Assembly: GCF_039634785.1 (NCBI RefSeq)
Contig: NZ_JBBIAB010000015.1
Coordinates: 1 to 64,000 of the forward strand
Reading direction: 5' to 3'
Origin: Tistrella mobilis
GTDB taxonomy: Bacteria > Pseudomonadota > Alphaproteobacteria > Tistrellales > Tistrellaceae
Length of the DNA: 64,000 bases
Below, piece by piece: positions 35,549 through 45,215 of the stretch. The position numbers were made by a program, and so were the translations under genes. The notes below the pieces were generated by a model. The model did no database searches. It had not been told where the DNA came from and saw only the letters and a list, made by a program, of their open reading frames with translations. Positions within the stretch are counted from its first letter, which is position 1; each line of letters starts with the position of its first letter.

Positions 35549-36676
35549 ATGATCCGTCGCCGTCTTCCGGGCGCCGCCCCCGGTCCCGTCCGCCCGGCAC
35601 CCGATCTTACCCGCCTCGTCTTCACCTGGGCCGCCCTGGCGGGCGCGCTCTCCCTGTCGCCGTCCGTCTCCGAGGCGGCCGCCGATCGCAGCTTCAAGGA
35701 CTGGTGGGTCGCCTGCGACAACCTCAGGTCGTGTTCCGCCTATGGGCCGGAAATGGCGCCGGCCGATGACCATTACGGTGCCTGGCTGCGGCTTGGCCGC
35801 GAGGGTGCGGCCACGGCGCCGCTGACCGCCCGGATCGGCATGATCCTGGTCGATCAGGCGGTCGACGGCGCCGCGACGCTGAAGGTGGGGGGCGATGCCG
35901 GGCCCGCGGTCGCAACCGCCCCGGCGCGGATCGAGGGCGGGGTGGTCCTGGCCGACCTGCCGGCCGAGACCCTGCCCGCGCTGCTCGACCAGCTGCGCCA
36001 TGCCGACACGCTGCCGGTCACCCTTTCGGGCGGTGCCGTCACCACCCCGGTCAAGGCCGGCATCTCGCTCTCCGGATCGGCGGCGGCGATGCTGTTCCTC
36101 GACGACGCCCAGGGCCGGGTCGGCACCGTCACCGCCGCCTGGAAGCCGGGCCCGAAGCCGGCCGAGGCCGTGCCGCCGGTGCCGGATCTGCCGGTGATCC
36201 GGGCGGCACCCGCCTCCCGCAAGCCGGTGCCGGCGGCCCGGCCGGCGATCCTGTCGCACAAATCCGACGACGGCGACTGCGACCCCGCCGTCTCGGACCA
36301 GTTCGATCCGATCATCGAGCGCCTGGACGACACCCATGTTCTTTATGGCCAGGCCTGTTTCTCGGGCGCCTACAACGTCGCCTATGATTTCTTCGTCGCG
36401 GCCGAGGGCGCCCAGCCGGTACCGGCGGTGTTCGATGTGCCCGACGGGCTGATGGATGCGGCCGAGCTGATCAATCCCGGCTACGACCCGGCGACCCGCA
36501 CGCTGTCCACCTTCGCCAAGGGGCGTGGCATCGGCGATTGCGGCGTCGGCGCCCGCTGGGTGTGGGATGGCGCGCGTTTCCGCCTGGCCGGCATGGAGAT
36601 GATGGGCATCTGCCAGGGCATCGCCTGGGACGACTGGCCGGTGGTCTATCGGGCAAAGGTAGAAGGGGTCGACTGA
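35549..36676 (+). CDS. secreted DUF1176 family protein
   Basis: A 375-residue protein with an Arg-rich N-terminus and a hydrophobic signal (LVFTWAALAGALSLS) ending near SEAAADRSF. The mature part carries FKDWWVACDNLRSCSAYG and paired cysteines (GDCDP, GQACFSG, GIGDCGVGARWVWDG, MGICQG), typical of DUF1176. It is probably periplasmic with disulfides; function unknown. An ATG 36 bp further upstream (35513) is also in frame; I chose the one that gives a normal signal peptide. Confidence 0.8.
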   Translation: MIRRRLPGAAPGPVRPAPDLTRLVFTWAALAGALSLSPSVSEAAADRSFKDWWVACDNLRSCSAYGPEMAPADDHYGAWLRLGREGAATAPLTARIGMILVDQAVDGAATLKVGGDAGPAVATAPARIEGGVVLADLPAETLPALLDQLRHADTLPVTLSGGAVTTPVKAGISLSGSAAAMLFLDDAQGRVGTVTAAWKPGPKPAEAVPPVPDLPVIRAAPASRKPVPAARPAILSHKSDDGDCDPAVSDQFDPIIERLDDTHVLYGQACFSGAYNVAYDFFVAAEGAQPVPAVFDVPDGLMDAAELINPGYDPATRTLSTFAKGRGIGDCGVGARWVWDGARFRLAGMEMMGICQGIAWDDWPVVYRAKVEGVD

Positions 36677-36691
36677 CCGGCCGGAAGCCGG

Positions 36692-38506
36692 TCAGGTCTC
36701 GGCCAGGGTGGCGGCGATGTCCCCGCAGGGCGCGCCGCCGGTCACATGGATGCGATGCCACAGCGCCAGCATCAGCAGCCCCCAGGCGCGCTGTCCCTGG
36801 CGGCCGGCATCGCGGAACAGCCCGATCACCGCCTCGCGCCGTGCCAGCCGGGCGATCAGCGGCTCGTCCGCCACCAGATGGCCCAGCCGGTCGGCATCGG
36901 CCGCAATCCAGGCCCCCACCGGTACGGTAAAGCCGCGCTTGGGCGCGAAGGGGGCGGCGGCAGGCAGATGCTGCGCCAGCCAGTGACGCAGCACCAGCTT
37001 GCCGCGCCGGCCATCCATCTTCAGCCGGTCGGGCAAGGGCAGCGCAAATCCGGCGACGCCGCGGTCCAGAAACGGGGTGCGTCCTTCGATGCCGTTGAAC
37101 ATCAGCATCCGGTCCAGCTTCAGCAGCAGGTCGTTGGGCAGCCAGTCGGTGCAGTCCACCGCCTGAAGGCGGCGCAGCCGGCTGCCGCCGGCGCGGGCCG
37201 CCGCCGCCTCTGCCGCAGCCATGCCGTCGCGCCAGCGCGCGGCCGCCGCCTCGTATTCCGGCCGCAGCAGCCCCGTCCCGTCCAGATCGCCCTTGCGCCG
37301 CATCGGCCGGCCCCCCAGCAGCCGCCAGCGCGCGGCCCGGCGATAGCGGCCATAGCCGGCGAAGAGCTCATCCCCGCCCTCGCCCGACAGCACCACCTTG
37401 ACCTGCGGCCGGGCGATCTCGGCCAGTCGGAAGCTGGGCAGCACGGCATAGTCGAGCGTCGGATCGTCGAGCGCCTGCGCCGCCAGCGGGGCGATCCGGT
37501 CGAAATCCGCACGCGTGACCAGGGTTTCGATCAGCTCGGCGCCGGCGGCATCGGCGACGATGCGGGCCTGGGCGCGTTCGTCATGGACGCCGCCATCGGC
37601 GAACCCGGCCGTGAAGGCGGTCACCGGGCGCGGGTTCAGCCGGGCCATCATCGCCAGCACGGCCGCACTGTCGATGCCGCCCGACAGGAACAGGCCATAG
37701 GGCACGTCGCTGCGCTGATGCAGGTCGATCGCCTGTTCGAACACCCGGTCGAAGGCCTTGACCGCCGCCGCCATGTCGCGGCCGGGATCGGGGTCGGGCC
37801 GGGCATCGGCTGCCGGCAGGGCCGGGCTCTGCCGGCGGGCCGTCACCTGCCCCGCCGCCACCACCAGCCGTTCGCCCGGCAACACCCGGCGGATCGCCGG
37901 GAACACGGTCTCGGGCCCGGTGGTGAAATGCAGCTGCAGCAGTTCCAGGATGCGGGCATCGTCCAACGCCGCGCCGGCCAGCCCGGCCCGGATCAGCGCC
38001 CCCGGTTCCGAGGCGAAGGCCAGACCGAACGCCCCCTCGACATAATAGAGCGGCTTGATGCCGAAGGGATCCCGCGCCAGCACCAGCCGCCCGCCCTGCC
38101 GCGGATCGTGGATCGCCAGCGCATACATGCCGCGCAACCGGTCCAGCCCGTCCAGCCCCTGTTCCAGGTATAGCGGCAGCGGCGGCTCGCAATCGGATCC
38201 GGTGCGGAAGGCGCGGCCGGCCAGTTCGGCCTTCAGCTCACGATAGTTGTAGATTTCGCCATTGCCCACCAGTGCGAGCGTGCCGCCCGCCTCCCCGGCC
38301 CCGGGGTCCAGCGGCCAGAGCAGCGGCTGATCGCCGGTGACGAGGTCGATGATCGCAAGCCGGGTATGGACCAGCCCGACCCCGCCGCGCACCGTGACGC
38401 CGTGGCCATCGGGCCCGCGATGGGCCAGCCCCCGGGCCAGGCGGTCGAGCAGCTCCGCCGCAGGCGGGCTGCCGTCGCGGGTCATGATGCCGGCGATGCC
38501 ACACAT
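36692..38506 (-). CDS. asparagine synthase-type glutamine amidotransferase
   Basis: A 604-residue class II amidotransferase: nucleophile Cys2 in MCGIAG, then an N-terminal glutaminase domain, then an ATP-pyrophosphatase domain with the PP-loop LFLSGGIDSAAVLA. Family members make asparagine or amidate sugars and peptides. It is the last gene of a glycosyltransferase operon, so amidation of a surface glycan (for example a uronic acid) is more likely than free Asn synthesis. It is not part of a lasso-peptide cluster. Substrate is inferred from neighbours only. Confidence 0.85.
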   Translation of the reverse strand: MCGIAGIMTRDGSPPAAELLDRLARGLAHRGPDGHGVTVRGGVGLVHTRLAIIDLVTGDQPLLWPLDPGAGEAGGTLALVGNGEIYNYRELKAELAGRAFRTGSDCEPPLPLYLEQGLDGLDRLRGMYALAIHDPRQGGRLVLARDPFGIKPLYYVEGAFGLAFASEPGALIRAGLAGAALDDARILELLQLHFTTGPETVFPAIRRVLPGERLVVAAGQVTARRQSPALPAADARPDPDPGRDMAAAVKAFDRVFEQAIDLHQRSDVPYGLFLSGGIDSAAVLAMMARLNPRPVTAFTAGFADGGVHDERAQARIVADAAGAELIETLVTRADFDRIAPLAAQALDDPTLDYAVLPSFRLAEIARPQVKVVLSGEGGDELFAGYGRYRRAARWRLLGGRPMRRKGDLDGTGLLRPEYEAAAARWRDGMAAAEAAAARAGGSRLRRLQAVDCTDWLPNDLLLKLDRMLMFNGIEGRTPFLDRGVAGFALPLPDRLKMDGRRGKLVLRHWLAQHLPAAAPFAPKRGFTVPVGAWIAADADRLGHLVADEPLIARLARREAVIGLFRDAGRQGQRAWGLLMLALWHRIHVTGGAPCGDIAATLAET

Positions 38507-38566
38507 GGGGGCGGTCCTCTCAGATCGGCGGGTTCCGGTCGGCGGGCCAGAGTCAGCGGGTCAGGG

Positions 38567-39670
38567 TCAGCGGTTGGGCAGGATGCGGGCGAAAAGATCG
38601 GCATAGGCGCGAACCACGGCCGCCTCGGTGAAATGCCCCTCATAGGTCGCCCGGCCGCCTGCGACCATGGTCTCGCGCAGGCCGGTCTCGCGCAGCACCG
38701 TCTCGATGCTTGCGGCCATGGCGGCATCGTTGTCGACCGGCACCAGCAGCCCGTTCACGCCATGGGCGATCAGCTCCGACGGCCCCTGGGATGCGGCGGC
38801 CACCACCGGCACATGATGCGCCCAGGCCTCCAGCACGATATTGCCCAGCGGTTCGTGGCGCGACGAGCAGACGAACACATCGGCCGCGGCATAAAGGGCG
38901 GCGACATCGGCGCGCCAGCCCAGGAACGACACCCGATCGGTGATGCTGAGCGACCGCGTCAGCTCGCGCAGATCGTCTTCCAGCGAACCCACCCCCGCGA
39001 TCCACAGATGGGCGCGCGGCACCTGCGCCACCGCCCGGATCAGCACGTCGAAGCCCTTGTTCGGATGCAGACGGCCCAGGCCCAGGATCAACGGCGCATC
39101 CTCGGGCGTGCCCCAGCGGGCGCGCGGTTCGGCCGGCAGCGGCGTTGCGTCTACGAAATTCGGCACGTAATGGCTGCGATCGGCCGGCACGCCCTTGCGG
39201 CGCAGATAGGCGACGATGTCGCGGGTATTGCCGACGAGATGATCGGCGCCGCGATAATGGCGCAGATCGTAATAGCCGCCCAGCCGGGCGACATGCACGA
39301 AATCGCCCGAGGGACAGGCCGCCGTCGCCCGGTTCATCCAGGTGAGCACGATGTCCGGGCGGAAACGCTTCACCATCCGCCGCAGCGTCCACCAGGTTTT
39401 CAGATCGGCGTGGCGGCCGAAGCGCAACCCCTTGGGGTCAAGCCCCGCGGCCCTCAGCTTCGCCATCCGCTCTTCATGCGGCCTGACCGCGATCGCCTGC
39501 TCGATGCCGGCGCGATGGAAGGCGATGGCCAGGCGGTCGAAGAAGGCTTCGGCACCGCCATGGGCGGCACCCGCCATGAGCTGCATCACCCGAAGCGGCC
39601 GGCCGTCCCTCTGCAGAATGGGGCGGTCGGGGGCGGTCGCAGATCGCGGCTGTTCGGTATCAGGCATCAT
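38567..39670 (-). CDS. glycosyltransferase family 4
   Basis: A 367-residue GT-B enzyme. It has N-terminal RVMQLMAGAAHGGAEAFF and the C-terminal nucleotide-sugar region LGLGRLHPNKGFDVLI ... SRHEPLGNIVLEAWAHHVPVVA, with the E-x7-E motif (EPLGNIVLE). It probably adds a sugar to an LPS core or exopolysaccharide at the cytoplasmic membrane. Same operon as the amidotransferase (60-bp gap) and the next GT4 (12-bp gap). Confidence 0.88.
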   Translation of the reverse strand: MMPDTEQPRSATAPDRPILQRDGRPLRVMQLMAGAAHGGAEAFFDRLAIAFHRAGIEQAIAVRPHEERMAKLRAAGLDPKGLRFGRHADLKTWWTLRRMVKRFRPDIVLTWMNRATAACPSGDFVHVARLGGYYDLRHYRGADHLVGNTRDIVAYLRRKGVPADRSHYVPNFVDATPLPAEPRARWGTPEDAPLILGLGRLHPNKGFDVLIRAVAQVPRAHLWIAGVGSLEDDLRELTRSLSITDRVSFLGWRADVAALYAAADVFVCSSRHEPLGNIVLEAWAHHVPVVAAASQGPSELIAHGVNGLLVPVDNDAAMAASIETVLRETGLRETMVAGGRATYEGHFTEAAVVRAYADLFARILPNR

Positions 39671-39682
39671 CCGTCCGTTGGG

Positions 39683-40918
39683 TTAGCGGGGGCCGGGGCG
39701 GGTCAGCGGGGGTCGGGGCGGGTTACCGGACGTCGAAACCGGCGGGGCGGACACGGGCTGCCCCAGCCGGTCGCGGCGGGCCCGGTCCATCCCGGCCGCG
39801 ACGTCGCGGATATCGTAGCCCTGGCGGTCCAGATGCGCACGGCCGTTCCGCGCCAGGGCCTCGCGGCGCGCGGGATCATCGGCCAGCATGCCGATCGCGG
39901 CCGCCAGCGCATCGGGCGTGGCCGGGTCCAGCGTCAGCCCGGCGCCATGAACGATGTCCCGCAGGCCGCCGCGTTCGGTCGCGATCAGCGGGCAGCCCAT
40001 GGCCATGGCCTCCACCGCCGTGCGGCCGAACGGCTCGTCCCAGACCGACGGCACCACCGCCATCGCCGCCCGGCCGTAAAGATCGAGCACCTGGTCGTAG
40101 GTCCGGAATCCGGCCATCTCGATCAGCGGCCGGTCGCGGCCGGCATTGATCGCCGCCACCCGCGCCCGCACCGCCGCTTCGAAAGGCGACACCGCCGCCG
40201 CACGGGCCGTCGCCCCCTCCGGCGGCCGGTCGGCCCCCACCATCACCGCCCGCCAGCCCGGCCGGTCGGCCAGCGCCGCCGCTGCCGCTTCGACGAACAG
40301 ATCGGCGCCCTTGTCCTGCACGATCCGACCGACGAACAGCACCACCGGGTCCCGCGGCGCCGCAATCGCCGCCCGCCGGGCGTCGAAGACCGGCAGGTCG
40401 AAACCGATCGGGCAGACCACCGCCTTGCAGGCCAGCGCGGGATCGTCGATTCCCTCCAGCAGCCGCGACCGGATATGGCCGCTGACACAGAACACCGTGT
40501 CGAGCCGGGCGAGCAGCGCCCGACGCTCGCCCGCGCTGCGGAAGCGGCGCATCGCCTGGGGGTCGTTGTGGAGGAACAGTGCGAAGCCCGCACCGGGTGC
40601 CACCCGCATCAGCCAGGGCAGGAATTCCGGCCGGTTGTGAACCTCGATCAGCTTCGGGCGCGCGGTCAGCAGGGCACGGGTCGCCGAGAGCAGATAGGCA
40701 AGCCGGCGGGAGCCCGCCAGCCCGCGGGTGGCGAGCCCGCGGAAACGGATGCCCGCAAAGGGCTCGTCGACCCGGGCGCCGAACACCGTGGTCCGGTCGG
40801 CATAGCCGCTGAAGCGGACGAAATCGCGCACCGACAACGAGATCGCGCCGGCATTGGCCGCCTGGAAACTCTCGCTCGGCGGCAGCAGGATGGCGAGATC
40901 GGCCGGCCGCGCGGTCAT
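39683..40918 (-). CDS. glycosyltransferase family 4
   Basis: A 411-residue GT-B enzyme. Visible blocks are FVGRIVQDKGADLFVEA and the E-x7-E region WDEPFGRTAVEAMAMGCP. Its start overlaps the stop of the GT9 gene (ATGA), and the Pro/Arg-rich tail is probably disordered. It acts in the same surface-glycan pathway as its neighbours; donor and acceptor unknown. Confidence 0.87.
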   Translation of the reverse strand: MTARPADLAILLPPSESFQAANAGAISLSVRDFVRFSGYADRTTVFGARVDEPFAGIRFRGLATRGLAGSRRLAYLLSATRALLTARPKLIEVHNRPEFLPWLMRVAPGAGFALFLHNDPQAMRRFRSAGERRALLARLDTVFCVSGHIRSRLLEGIDDPALACKAVVCPIGFDLPVFDARRAAIAAPRDPVVLFVGRIVQDKGADLFVEAAAAALADRPGWRAVMVGADRPPEGATARAAAVSPFEAAVRARVAAINAGRDRPLIEMAGFRTYDQVLDLYGRAAMAVVPSVWDEPFGRTAVEAMAMGCPLIATERGGLRDIVHGAGLTLDPATPDALAAAIGMLADDPARREALARNGRAHLDRQGYDIRDVAAGMDRARRDRLGQPVSAPPVSTSGNPPRPPLTRPGPR

Positions 40919-41907
40919 GCCGGTATCCGTCCCGACCGCGCCACACGGTCGAGCAGCGCCACCGCCGCCCGTTCCACCGTATCCGTGGCCAGCCCGGTCA
41001 TATAGCAGCGATCGGCAGGTGAGGACGGCCGCTCGGCGGCCAACCGGTCATAGGTCTCCGGCGTGCGCACCGCCACGGCATGCGGCCCCCAGGGGCCGTA
41101 AAGTGCATCGGGTGTGGGTCCGAACAGGCCCAGGGTCGGCGCACCGGCCGCCGCCGCCATGTGCATCAGCCCGCTGTCATTGCCGATGAACAGGGCGCTG
41201 CGTTCCAGCAGCGCCTGCACGCCCAGCAGCGGCAGGCTGCCGATGATGTCGGGCGCCTCCAGCCCCGCCGCGCGCGCGGCGGCCAGCGCCGGCTCGGCCT
41301 GCGGGCGTTCGTGGGGGGCGGCGATCACCGCCACCCGGGCCCCGGCCATCGCCCCGCCCGGCCCGGCCAGCCGGCCGACCAGTTCGGCGAAACGCTCCGC
41401 CGGCCATTGCTTGCCCACCCAGTTTGCCGCCGGTGCCAGCGCCAGGATCGGCTGCGAACCTTCCGGAAACGCTGCCAGGGCCGCGGCATGATCCTGCGGG
41501 CGGGTCCAGATGCGCGGTGCGGGCGGCGGGTCCAGATCAAGCGTGCGCGCCAGTTCATAAAGCTTGTGCCGGCCGTCTTCATGGCGCGACAACACCCGCC
41601 GGCGCCGGGCCCGCAACAGCCAGGCGATGGCGGAACCGCGCAGATCGACCACCAGATCCCAGCGCGTGCCGATCGTGGCCCGCCATAGATCGCGCCAGTG
41701 GCCGGCGCGGGGCCGCTTGACGATCGGCAGCACCCGGACCAGCCCGGGCAGCCCGGCGAAGAGCGGCGCTGCGGGCGCGCCCACGGCCACCGTCACCCGC
41801 GGTACCGGGCGGCCGGCAGCGGTTTCGGTTGCGATCAGATGATCGAGCAGCCCCGTCGACAGGACGGCGTCACCGATGCGGGTCGAGGTGATGAACAGCA
41901 GTTCCAT
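40915..41907 (-). CDS. glycosyltransferase family 9 (heptosyltransferase-like)
   Basis: A 330-residue GT9 enzyme. N-terminal FITSTRIGDAVLSTGLLDHL and C-terminal FIGNDSGLMHMAAAAGAPTLGLFGPT are the heptosyltransferase hallmarks. It is the first gene of the four-gene operon. GT9 enzymes usually add heptose to LPS inner core, so the operon probably builds LPS core. Confidence 0.9.
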   Translation of the reverse strand: MELLFITSTRIGDAVLSTGLLDHLIATETAAGRPVPRVTVAVGAPAAPLFAGLPGLVRVLPIVKRPRAGHWRDLWRATIGTRWDLVVDLRGSAIAWLLRARRRRVLSRHEDGRHKLYELARTLDLDPPPAPRIWTRPQDHAAALAAFPEGSQPILALAPAANWVGKQWPAERFAELVGRLAGPGGAMAGARVAVIAAPHERPQAEPALAAARAAGLEAPDIIGSLPLLGVQALLERSALFIGNDSGLMHMAAAAGAPTLGLFGPTPDALYGPWGPHAVAVRTPETYDRLAAERPSSPADRCYMTGLATDTVERAAVALLDRVARSGRIPA

Positions 41908-42071
41908 GCGCGGTCCCGGAGATGGGCATCCCGCCGGTTATAGGGCGCGCGGGGGTTCGGGCGCAACCATGGCCGGTCACGGCCGGCCGTCGCCTCTTGA
42001 ACCATCGGCCCGGCGACGCCACTGTTGAGCGACCTTGTCCGCCCGCCCATCAAGGATCCGGATCCATCGCC

Positions 42072-43001
42072 ATGACCGAGCCCGCGACGACGACCGCGAC
42101 ACTGCCCCCCCGGCCGACGGTCCCCGCCTTCACCCGCCTGCCCGCCCGCAGCCTGGTTGTGGTGGAGGGGGAGGACGCGCTCAAATTCCTCGACGGTCTG
42201 GTCTCGGGCGATCTCGACCCGGTGGCCGAGGGGCGGGCCTGTTACGGCGCCCTGCTCACGCCCCAGGGCAAGATCCTGCATGACCTGATCGTGGCCCGCG
42301 CCGGCGAGGGCCGGCTGCTGGTCGAATGCGCGACCGGCCTTGCCGCCGACCTGATCCGGCGCCTGACCCTTTACAAGCTGCGGGCGAAGGTGAAGATCGC
42401 GCCGGCCAGCGGGCTTGCGGTCGCGGTCGCCTTTGGTCCCGGGGTGCAGGGTGCGGGCCTGGTCGTCCAGGGCGACGGCAACGATGTTCTGCAGGTGCCC
42501 GATCCGCGCAAAGATGGCCTCGGCCTGCGGCTCTGGGGGCCCGAGGCGGCGCTTGAAGCCTTTGCGGCCGATACCGGTCTCACCCCGGTGCCGGAAGCGG
42601 CCTGGCATCTGCACCGGATCGAGGCGGGCGTGCCGGAAGGCCCCGAGGATCTGCCGCCCGAACAGGGGCTGGCGCTGGAACATGATCTGGACCGGCTGAA
42701 CGGTGTCGCCTTCGACAAGGGCTGCTATGTCGGCCAGGAGGTCACCACCCGCAGCAAGTTCCGCGGCCAGGTCCGCAAGCGGCTGTTCGTGGTCGATGCC
42801 ACAGATGGCGCGCCCCTGCCCGCCCCGGGCACGCCGGTGATAGCGGGGGAACGCGAGGCCGGCCAGCTGCGCAGCGCGATCGGCCCCGTCGGCCTCGCCC
42901 TGTTGCGCATCGACCGCACGACCGAGGCCACCGACGGCAGCGGCCCCGCCCTCACCGCCCAGGGGCTGACCATCACCGCCCGGCCGCGAACCGATGACTG
43001 A
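42072..43001 (+). CDS. ygfZ: folate-binding protein YgfZ (Fe-S repair)
   Basis: A 309-residue GcvT-like protein. The YgfZ signature is intact in FDKGCYVGQEVTTRSKFRG (residues about 216-234) with its redox Cys. YgfZ uses tetrahydrofolate to help maintain some iron-sulfur enzymes. It overlaps tag by 8 bp and is divergent from the glycan operon. Confidence 0.94.
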   Translation: MTEPATTTATLPPRPTVPAFTRLPARSLVVVEGEDALKFLDGLVSGDLDPVAEGRACYGALLTPQGKILHDLIVARAGEGRLLVECATGLAADLIRRLTLYKLRAKVKIAPASGLAVAVAFGPGVQGAGLVVQGDGNDVLQVPDPRKDGLGLRLWGPEAALEAFAADTGLTPVPEAAWHLHRIEAGVPEGPEDLPPEQGLALEHDLDRLNGVAFDKGCYVGQEVTTRSKFRGQVRKRLFVVDATDGAPLPAPGTPVIAGEREAGQLRSAIGPVGLALLRIDRTTEATDGSGPALTAQGLTITARPRTDD

Positions 43002-43587
43002 GCAGGAGGACACCCGGCACGGCCCCTGCCCCTGGTGCGGCACCGACCCGCTCTACCGGGCCTATCACGACACCGAATGGGGCGTGCCGGTACGTGACGA
43101 GCGGCCGCTCTTCGAGATGCTGGTGCTGGAAAGCTTTCAGTCGGGGCTGTCGTGGATCACGATCCTGCGCCGGCGCGAGGGCTTTCGCCGGGCCTTCGCC
43201 GGCTTCGATCCCGACATCCTGGCCCGGTTCGGCCCGGCAGAGGTGGCGCGGCTTCTGGCCGATCCGGGCATCATCCGCCACCGCGGCAAGATCGAGGCGA
43301 CCATCGCCAATGCCCGGGCGGTGCTGGCGCTGCGCGAAAGCGGGCCCGGCCTCGCCGCCTTTCTGTGGGCGGCGGTGGACGGGCAGCCGCTGACCAATCA
43401 TTTCACGACCGGTGCCGAGGTGCCGGGCAAGACCGCCGTCTCTGATGCCCTGGCCCGCCGGCTGAAACAGGCGGGTTTCCGGCATCTGGGCTCGACGACG
43501 GTCTATGCCTTCATGCAGGCGGCGGGGCTGGTCAACGACCACCTCACCACCTGCCCGCGCCATGCGGAGATCAGCGCCGGCGCCTGA
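42994..43587 (+). CDS. tag: DNA-3-methyladenine glycosylase I
   Basis: A 197-residue base-excision repair enzyme that removes 3-methyladenine. The N-terminal zinc-site cysteine and YHDTEWGVP block, FQSGLSWITILRRREGFR, and the C-terminal H-x3-C (HLTTCPRH) are present. It is translationally coupled to ygfZ. Confidence 0.96.
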   Translation: MTEQEDTRHGPCPWCGTDPLYRAYHDTEWGVPVRDERPLFEMLVLESFQSGLSWITILRRREGFRRAFAGFDPDILARFGPAEVARLLADPGIIRHRGKIEATIANARAVLALRESGPGLAAFLWAAVDGQPLTNHFTTGAEVPGKTAVSDALARRLKQAGFRHLGSTTVYAFMQAAGLVNDHLTTCPRHAEISAGA

Positions 43588-43610
43588 TCCTGCCCACGGT
43601 CTGGTCCGGC

Positions 43611-44135
43611 TCAGGCCGGGAACTGCAGCACGGTCTGGGTCCGCACATCCTGCACGTCCAGCCGCTCGCGGCCGCCGAGGCCCATCAGTTCGATGATGAA
43701 GGCAGCAGCCGGGACCTCGGCCCCCACCTTGCGCAGCAGCTCGATCGACGCCGCGGCGGTACCGCCGGTGGCGAGAAGGTCGTCGACCAGCACAACCCGC
43801 TGGCCGCGCTCGATCATGCCGTCCTGCACCTCGACCACATCCTCGCCATATTCCAGCGCATAGGCATGGGACACCGTGCGCCCCGGCAGCTTGCCGCGCT
43901 TGCGGACCATCACGAAGCCCTTGCCCAGCGCCAGCGCCAGGGGTGCGGCGGCCAGGAAGCCGCGGCTTTCGATCCCGGCCAGAAGATCGGGCTGCAGCGG
44001 ACGGATCGCCTCGGCCATCCGGTCGATGGTCTCGCGCCAGGCCCCGGAATGGGCCAGCAGGGTCGAGATGTCGTAGAACAGGATGCCCGGCTTGGGAAAA
44101 TCGGGCACCCGGCGGATATGGCTGGCAAGATCCAT
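43611..44135 (-). CDS. apt: adenine phosphoribosyltransferase
   Basis: A 174-residue purine-salvage enzyme making AMP from adenine and PRPP. The PRPP loop is [16 protein letters not shown], and the N-terminus [20 protein letters not shown] is typical. Convergent with tag. Confidence 0.97.
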   Translation of the reverse strand: MDLASHIRRVPDFPKPGILFYDISTLLAHSGAWRETIDRMAEAIRPLQPDLLAGIESRGFLAAAPLALALGKGFVMVRKRGKLPGRTVSHAYALEYGEDVVEVQDGMIERGQRVVLVDDLLATGGTAAASIELLRKVGAEVPAAAFIIELMGLGGRERLDVQDVRTQTVLQFPA

Positions 44136-44276
44136 CGCGGCAGTCTTCCTTCTGGACGTCGACAGGCGGGTCGCCCGGCATGGGGCCTGATGGTCGCTAC
44201 GCGATCCACCATGCGAGAGCCTAGCAAAACAACAACCTGTAGTGGAGATGTTTTGGCATCACTACCGTCGATACGA

Positions 44277-45215
44277 TCAGCGGAAGGTGGGAACGAATTC
44301 CGCCACGCCTTTCGGATCAAGATGGGTGATGATCTCGGCATCGGGATAGCGCGCATGCAGCAGCGTTTCAACCCGATCGGCGACCCCGTGCGCATCCGCC
44401 AGCGGCGCCGCCGGGTCCAGCTCCAGATGCAGCTGGATGAAGGTGTGCACGCTGGACGACCGGGTGCGCAGGTCGTGCATGCCGCGCACCCCCGGCACCG
44501 CCAGAACGATTTTACGGATCTCGGTGCGCTCGGCCTCGGGCAGTTCCCGGTCCATCAGCGCATCCAGCGCGCCCCGTGCGATCTTCCAGGCGCCGCGGAT
44601 CAGGTGCAGCGCGATCAGCGCCGCGATCACCGGATCGGCTTCGGTCACGCCCCCGTACTGGCTGAGCAGGATCGACAGAATAACGCCCAGGTTGATCAGA
44701 AGATCGCCCACATAGTGCAGCCGGTCGGCCCCCACCGCCAGAGACTGCGTGCGGGCGATCACCCGGTCCTGATAGCGGACCAGCAGCAGCGTCGCCACGA
44801 TGGCGAAGATCATCACCGCGATGCCGACCGGTCCCTCGCCCACGGGTTCGGGTTCGATCAGCCGGCGCACCGCCTCGACACACAGCAGCAGGGCAGAGCC
44901 GGTCACGAACAGCGCCTGACCCAGCGCCGCCAGCGGCTCGGCCTTGCCATGGCCGAAGCGGTGATGGGCATCGGCCGGGCGCATGGCCTGGCGCACGGCG
45001 ATCAGCGTCACCAGGCTTGCGCCCGAATCCGACACGCTGTCGACCAGGCTCGACAGGATGCTGACCGATCCGGTCATGACCGACGCGCCCAGCTTCAGCG
45101 CCACCAGGGTGAGCGCGACCGCAAGCGAGGCGAGCGTCACCCGCCGCTTCAGCCGCGCCACCTCGGGATCGGGCGGTGCCAGAACGCCCAGCGGCCGGAT
45201 CACGGGAACAGCCAC
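44277..45215 (-). CDS. cation diffusion facilitator, FieF-like
   Basis: A 312-residue inner-membrane exporter with about six membrane segments. The metal site residues are visible as S-x2-D-S-x2-D (LSSLVDSVSD) in TM2 and H-Y-V-G-D in TM5 (LHYVGDLLINLG). The C-terminal cytoplasmic domain (residues about 210-312) is present. It likely exports Zn2+ or Fe2+ against protons. It overlaps pdxH by 16 bp. Confidence 0.9.
   Translation of the reverse strand: MAVPVIRPLGVLAPPDPEVARLKRRVTLASLAVALTLVALKLGASVMTGSVSILSSLVDSVSDSGASLVTLIAVRQAMRPADAHHRFGHGKAEPLAALGQALFVTGSALLLCVEAVRRLIEPEPVGEGPVGIAVMIFAIVATLLLVRYQDRVIARTQSLAVGADRLHYVGDLLINLGVILSILLSQYGGVTEADPVIAALIALHLIRGAWKIARGALDALMDRELPEAERTEIRKIVLAVPGVRGMHDLRTRSSSVHTFIQLHLELDPAAPLADAHGVADRVETLLHARYPDAEIITHLDPKGVAEFVPTFR

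Noticed and set aside
36692-38506. The AsnB-type gene as a lasso-peptide cyclase partner of the PqqD-like protein
   Set aside because: It is 20 kb away and tightly coupled to glycosyltransferases.
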